Source of the DNA: Torreya grandis
Lineage: Eukaryota > Streptophyta > Pinopsida > Cupressales > Taxaceae
Length of the DNA: 64,000 nucleotides
Direction: 5' to 3'
Assembly (NCBI GenBank): GCA_037957365.1
Contig: JARHVA010000081.1
Coordinates: 5,468,001 to 5,532,000, forward strand
In this document: in pieces, positions 59,700 to 64,000 of the stretch
How positions within the stretch are numbered: position 1 is the first letter of the stretch
Layout of the letters: each line of letters begins with the position of its first letter
The notes under the pieces: generated by a model
Database searches by the model: none
What the model was told of the DNA's origin: nothing
The model's input: the letters and a program-made list of their open reading frames with translations, nothing else
Made by a program: the position numbers and the translations under genes

Positions 59700-60420
59700 T
59701 CTCTCAAAAATTATTCATTCCTTATAAATTTTCATGATGTGTTTTTGAAAGAGTTACTGAGATAACCTCTTAGATGTGAGTTTGATTTCTCTATCGACAT
59801 TATACCTAGTTCAAAACCTCAAACTAAGGCACCATACAAGATGACAACCATTAAGTTGGTTGAAATAAAGGCTCAACTCTAGGAATTGTTGATAAAGGGG
59901 TTGATCAAGCTAAGTGTGTCACCATGGGGTACACTAGTTGTCTTTGTCAAGAAGAAGGATGGTACTCTTCAAATTTGCATTGATTATAGAATCTTAAATA
60001 AAGAAACTATCAAAAACATGTATCCACTACCTCGTATAGATGATATTTTAGATCAAATGTAAGTATCAACAGTATTTTCTAAGATTGATATTAGAGAAAG
60101 ATACCATCAACTGAGGATAAGAGATGTATATATTTCAAAAATAAAATTTAGAACTTGTTATGGGCATAATGAGTTCATAGTGTTACCCTTTGGATTGACT
60201 AATGCACTAAAAATATTCATGAATCTCATGAACAGTGTGTTCAAATATTATCTAGATCAATTTATTTTGGTCTTTCTTGATGACATTTTTATAGGCTCTA
60301 AAAATTAAGAAGAACACCTTCAGCATTTGAAACTAGTTCTACAAAGGTTTTAGAAGCACTAATTGTATGGTAAATTGTCTAAGTATTTTTCCAAGAGGGT
60401 GCAATATGTGGGAAATTATT
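59700..60420 (+). pseudogene. chromovirus reverse transcriptase
   Basis: Visible blocks: [114 protein letters not shown], and the catalytic [11 protein letters not shown] (60270-60302), a FLDD variant of YVDD. HLQHLKLVLQ follows. Stops occur within. The family pattern (RIDDLFDQL, YHQLRI, FGLTNAP) is that of plant chromoviruses. Confidence 0.85.
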
Positions 60421-61070
60421 TCTATAGATGGTATTTTTTTAGATTCAACAAAGATAAGAGCCATTATGAATTGGCCAGTGCTAAAGAATGTGAATGAGGT
60501 AAGAAGTTTTATGAGATTAGAAGGCTATTATAGGAAGTGTGTTCCAAATTTTTTCAAGATAGCTAATCTAATTACTTATTTGCAATGTATGAACCAAAGT
60601 TTTATTTGGTCAGAAAAGTGTGAAGTAACTTTTCAAAAATTAAAAAGAAGACTTACTTCAACACCGGTATTGAGATTTTCTAACCCCAATGGTCAATTTT
60701 TGGTGATCACAAATGCATCTGGGGACGAACTAAGAGGAGTCCTTATATAGGATGGTGTAGTGGTAGCTTATGAATCAAGGAAGCTAAAGCCATATGAGGT
60801 GAATTATGCCCCTCATGACCTGAAACTTGTATAAATTATGCATGCTTTGCAAGTTTGGAGACATTACTTGTTGGGAAAACCATTTGAACTTAAAACAGAT
60901 AAATTGGGACTCAAGCATATCTTCACCCAACCAAATTTAAATGCTCGTTAGAAATACTAACTTGAGTTCTTGTCATATTATTATTTTTCTATCAACTATA
61001 TTAAAGGCAAGGAAAATAGAGTAGTTAATGCCCTTAGTTGTAAAAGGTTCATAGAAGTTGTGGCTACTAT
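60420..61070 (+). pseudogene. chromovirus RNase H
   Basis: The open frame 60367-60750 has KIRAIMNWPVLKNVNEVRSF, SFIWSEKCEVTFQKLKRRL and GQFLVITNASGDELRGVLI. The family has VYCDAS at ITNAS, so the first catalytic Asp is Asn. Then VAYESRKLKPYEVNYAPHDL, HALQVWRHYLLGKPFEL, KTDKLGLKHIF and INYIKGKENRVVNALS (the family has ADALS, so the last Asp is also Asn). Connection and RNase H domains are otherwise colinear. Confidence 0.8.
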
Positions 61071-61149
61071 CAAGGGTACTTTTAGGGATCGAGTGATCAA
61101 ATTCTCATTAGGAAATGAATTATATGATTAGGTCATAAAAATATTATCT

Positions 61150-62220
61150 GAGAATGCTCATAATCCTTGATATAAAGGATTCATATTTGAGAGTGATGGT
61201 ATTTTGCATTATAATAGAAGGATATATGTGTCAGATCAAGAGAATTTATGAAGCATAGTGCTAAAAGAACTACATAATGTCATATATTTAGGATATCCAA
61301 GAGTAACCAAGCTCATGGCAGAGATTAGACCACTGTATTTATGGAAGGGAATCAAGAAAGATGTGTATTTTTTGTCTCATTGTCTGGAATGTCAGCAAGT
61401 GAAAGCTGAACTTGTGCATTTGATTGGTTTATTATATCTACATGATATACTAAATGGAATTAGAAGGTGATCAGTATAGATTTTGTCCAAGGTTTACCCA
61501 TGTCACAAAATAGGCATAATATAATCTTGGTAGTAATTGAAAAACTAACCAAGGTGGCTCATTTTATACTAGGCAATTTGACAAATGATGCACCTTACTC
61601 TTGTGAAGAGTTTTTAAAAGAAAATATATAGGTTACATGGATTTATAGAGAAGATCATTTTATATTGTGATATGAATATGAATTCTAGGTTTTGGATAAA
61701 TTTGAATTTAGGTTTGGGTACACAACTAAACTTCAACACTGCATATCACCTAGATACTGATGGTTAGATTGAGTGAGTTAATAAGGTGTTAGAGGATCTT
61801 ATTCATATGTATTGCATGAATCAACAATACAAGTGGGAAGATTATCTTCCATTGGTATATTTTGCATACAATAACTCATACTAGTCAATTTTGAAGATGC
61901 CACCATTTGAGGCACTATATGGAAGAAGGTGTAGGACACCAATCAGTTGGGATAGGTTGGAGGACAGGGTAGTCTCTGGACCTGAGATGCTTTCAAAAAT
62001 AGAAGAATAAGTCAGACTAATCAAGAAAATATTGACTGAGGCCAATGATAAGTCAAAGATTTATATTGATTTGAAAATGATAGATAGACAGCTTTCAATA
62101 GATGATAAAGTGTTTTTGCGAATTAAACCGTTGAAGAGTTCAATTAATTTAAGAAGTCAGTGAAACTATAATCAAGATATGTGGGACCCTTTGAGGTGTT
62201 AGAAGTGCTCAATCATGTAG
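61150..62220 (+). pseudogene. chromovirus integrase
   Basis: Zinc-binding part in 61258-61470: LKELHNVIYLGYPRVTKL (the second His is Tyr) and HCLECQQVKAE. The core shows ISIDFVQGLPMS (first Asp kept), VVIEKLTKVAHFI, a decayed middle, LNTAYHLDTDG, DLIHMYCMNQQYKWEDYLPL and ALYGRRCRTPISWD. The C-terminal part has DKVFLRIKPLK and YVGPFEVLEVLNHVAYSIS (GPY/F module). Frameshifts and stops are frequent after 61470. Confidence 0.8.
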
Positions 62221-62319
62221 CATATAGTATTTCCACTATCCCTATCTCTATTTCATAATGTCTTCCATTTTTATTATCATAAAAAGTATATAGTTGATCC
62301 TACGCATGTGTTAGGTTGG

Positions 62320-62520
62320 AATGCTTTGAAGGTTATAAATCCCAAGGTGGTCATGGTAGAACCAATAAGAGTAATTGACACATGCAAACTTCATTTGTGT
62401 AATAGAGAGATGTCATAGTGCAAGGTCTTGTGGGACCAATAATATGAGGATAGTGATACTTGAGAGGACTATGATGAGTTCTATAGGTGATTTCCAAATT
62501 TATTTGCCTTATTTGATACT
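62320..62520 (+). pseudogene. chromodomain at the integrase C-terminus
   Basis: After YIVDPTHVLGW, the translation gives VVMVEPIRVIDTCKLHLCNR, then a Gln-to-stop, CKVLWDQ and a final FPNLFA. This matches the integrase chromodomain of plant chromoviruses (PVRILDR...LRNR.IP.VKVLW...YPHLF). It is the basis for calling the element a chromovirus, probably Tekay/Del-like given the long LTRs. Confidence 0.7.
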
Positions 62521-62600
62521 ATATACTATGTTTTTTTTTTGAATAATATTTTTAATTTAGAACTTATGTTTGAATAAGAGTCATCTGATATGATGACTAG

Positions 62601-62616
62601 CTTTAGGGGGGAAGGA
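62601..62616 (+). promoter_or_regulatory. polypurine tract of the chromovirus
   Basis: CTTTAGGGGGGAAGGA immediately precedes TGTTACAT, the start of the 3' LTR. It is the plus-strand primer site. Confidence 0.8.
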
Positions 62617-63877
62617 TGTTACATACCGATTCCTCTCTAAGAAAACTTACTTATCCATGGATATTTATAGTTATCAATTTGTTTTATTTATTATTTGCCT
62701 AAGCTATGAGTTATATATTGTTGTGGGATAGTTGAATATTTTTTTGGTTACATGGTTACATTGCTATGAGTTAGTTGTAGTGTATATTTTTACATGATGA
62801 TCATGATGAGTTATTATTTTAGTTGTATTCTATGATGCATATATGTTTTGGTGTTATGGACTAACTACCTACTTGTCATGACTTGGACACAAGAGAGTTT
62901 CATCCATTAGAGCATTATGAAGAGAGAGCATCATTAGAGAGGGTGAAATAGATGGAGATGTTGGAAGATGATAGAGAAATTAGCTAGAACCTTGCACATA
63001 CCACATTATTTAGAACATGTTAGATGCATAATTTAATAGTTAGCATAGTGCATTTCGATACCGTTTGCATTTAGATATTATTTTTACATGGTTAGTTGTG
63101 TGTTGGCTTAATTTATTAATTGTGTAGAATTAACCTCATGTGTGTAATAAATCTTGTATGATTTATTGCTTAATTATTTCTTGGTTAGAATATTAATGAC
63201 TTATGTTATTAGCAAATGGAGTAATTTTGTTATAATTACCAATTGCATTATTTTGTGTTAAAATTAACAAGTTATATGGCAATAGATTTTTTTTTATATA
63301 AAAAGGAAATAAATATGTAATTTAACAAGAAATAGTGTTAATTATTATTTAGCTAGGAAAATTTATAATTAGAATAAAAAGGGGGACGATATATGAAAGT
63401 TTTAAATAAAATTTATGGAAAAAGGAAAAACAAATATAGAGAAATTTAAAAAGATAAGAAAATCATTGAATAAAAATTAAAATGGAAAAAGAGGCCAGCT
63501 TTAAAATAAAGTAGTGTCATATGCATGAGGGAAGAGAATAAAAAAATTAAGAAAGGGGGGCACAATTCAGAGAAGAGGAGGCAAAGTGCAAAAGAAAGGA
63601 GAAGTAGAGAGAATAAGGAGGAGAAGGGAGTAAAGTACAATAGTGCGTATTCAATAGGTAGGCATTATAATTAATTTATGAGTATTCATGTTGAATTATT
63701 GTATCAATATGATAATATTATTGCAAACTGGGTGAATTTGTATGCATAGAACACTAAACGTGTGTAGAAAAATCCAGCTCTTCACCTTTAAGTTTTGTTC
63801 CACATCCCACTATTCCTTAAGTGGTAGTTTTCAAGTGAAAATAATAAATATAAACATAGTGATCCATATATAACATC

Positions 63878-63943
<66 letters not shown>

Positions 63944-64000
63944 CTTAGTATACCTGTTATTCTTATAGTTCATATAATACAGATTGTTATAATGATAGTA
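62617..64000 (+). repeat. 3' LTR of the chromovirus, cut by the window end
   Basis: Begins TGTTACATACC and follows the 5' LTR from 53474 to about 54800, with visible substitutions and a different start segment. It contains an expanded TA run (63883-63942) where the 5' LTR has a short one. Confidence 0.8.
63883..63942. repeat. (TA)n microsatellite
   Basis: TA run of about 60 bp in the 3' LTR. The equivalent place in the 5' LTR (about 54725-54735) has only a few TA units. Confidence 0.9.

Noticed and set aside
63788..63973. Frame encoding repeated Ile-Tyr
   Set aside because: It is only the translation of a TA microsatellite.
1..64000. Intact host protein-coding gene with introns
   Set aside because: No run of exons with a consistent non-transposon domain was found. 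Gene prediction with transcript data would be needed to overturn this.

Overview
The window looks like nuclear DNA from a land plant with a large, transposon-packed genome. I see no intact host gene, tRNA or rRNA. Almost everything that can be recognised is a decayed mobile element. Very long LTRs, Ty3/gypsy elements with a second (archaeal-type) RNase H, and old nested insertions fit a gymnosperm or a similarly bloated plant genome. This is an inference from element types; the species cannot be read from the sequence.

Layout. 1-4566: 3' part of a plus-strand Ty3/gypsy element (gag zinc-knuckle remnants, structured 3' non-coding region, polypurine tract, LTR). 4567-6850: minus-strand pol fragment (RT, gRNH, aRNH, start of integrase). 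6851-8238: a second LTR of the same family, inverted. 8239-12710: mostly unrecognisable, with a weak gypsy protease remnant near 10.3-10.7 kb. 12711-13190: a decayed tandem repeat of about 86 bp. 13770-20139: a decayed plus-strand Helitron-like element with recognisable OTU protease, Rep, PIF1-type helicase and endonuclease/exonuclease/phosphatase (EEP) segments, the Helentron/HLE2 architecture. 20140-37782: a 17.6-kb minus-strand Ty3/gypsy element inserted into the region just downstream of those domains. 37783-43160: AT-rich DNA with nothing recognised. 43160-53470: long non-coding stretch and a decayed minus-strand coding remnant. 53474-64000: plus-strand Ty3/gypsy chromovirus (5' LTR, PBS, gag, pro, RT, RNase H, IN, chromodomain, PPT, start of the 3' LTR).

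The most unusual object is the 17.6-kb element. Its LTRs are about 5.74 kb each. Each carries a degraded reading frame of about 1,100 codons in element orientation, upstream of a conserved TATA box, so the frame lies in U3. It would be expressed as a third gene 3' of pol, in the position of nef or sag in some retroviruses. The same U3 carries two arrays of short inverted repeats, about 12 hairpin units in all. Two other strong points are the OTU-Rep-Hel-EEP Helentron in a plant-like context and a pair of RNA hairpins with compensatory changes in the LTR family at 3235-8238. All elements look inactive. Several catalytic acidic residues are lost in ways that match G-to-A (deamination-type) decay. 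All identity estimates are by eye.
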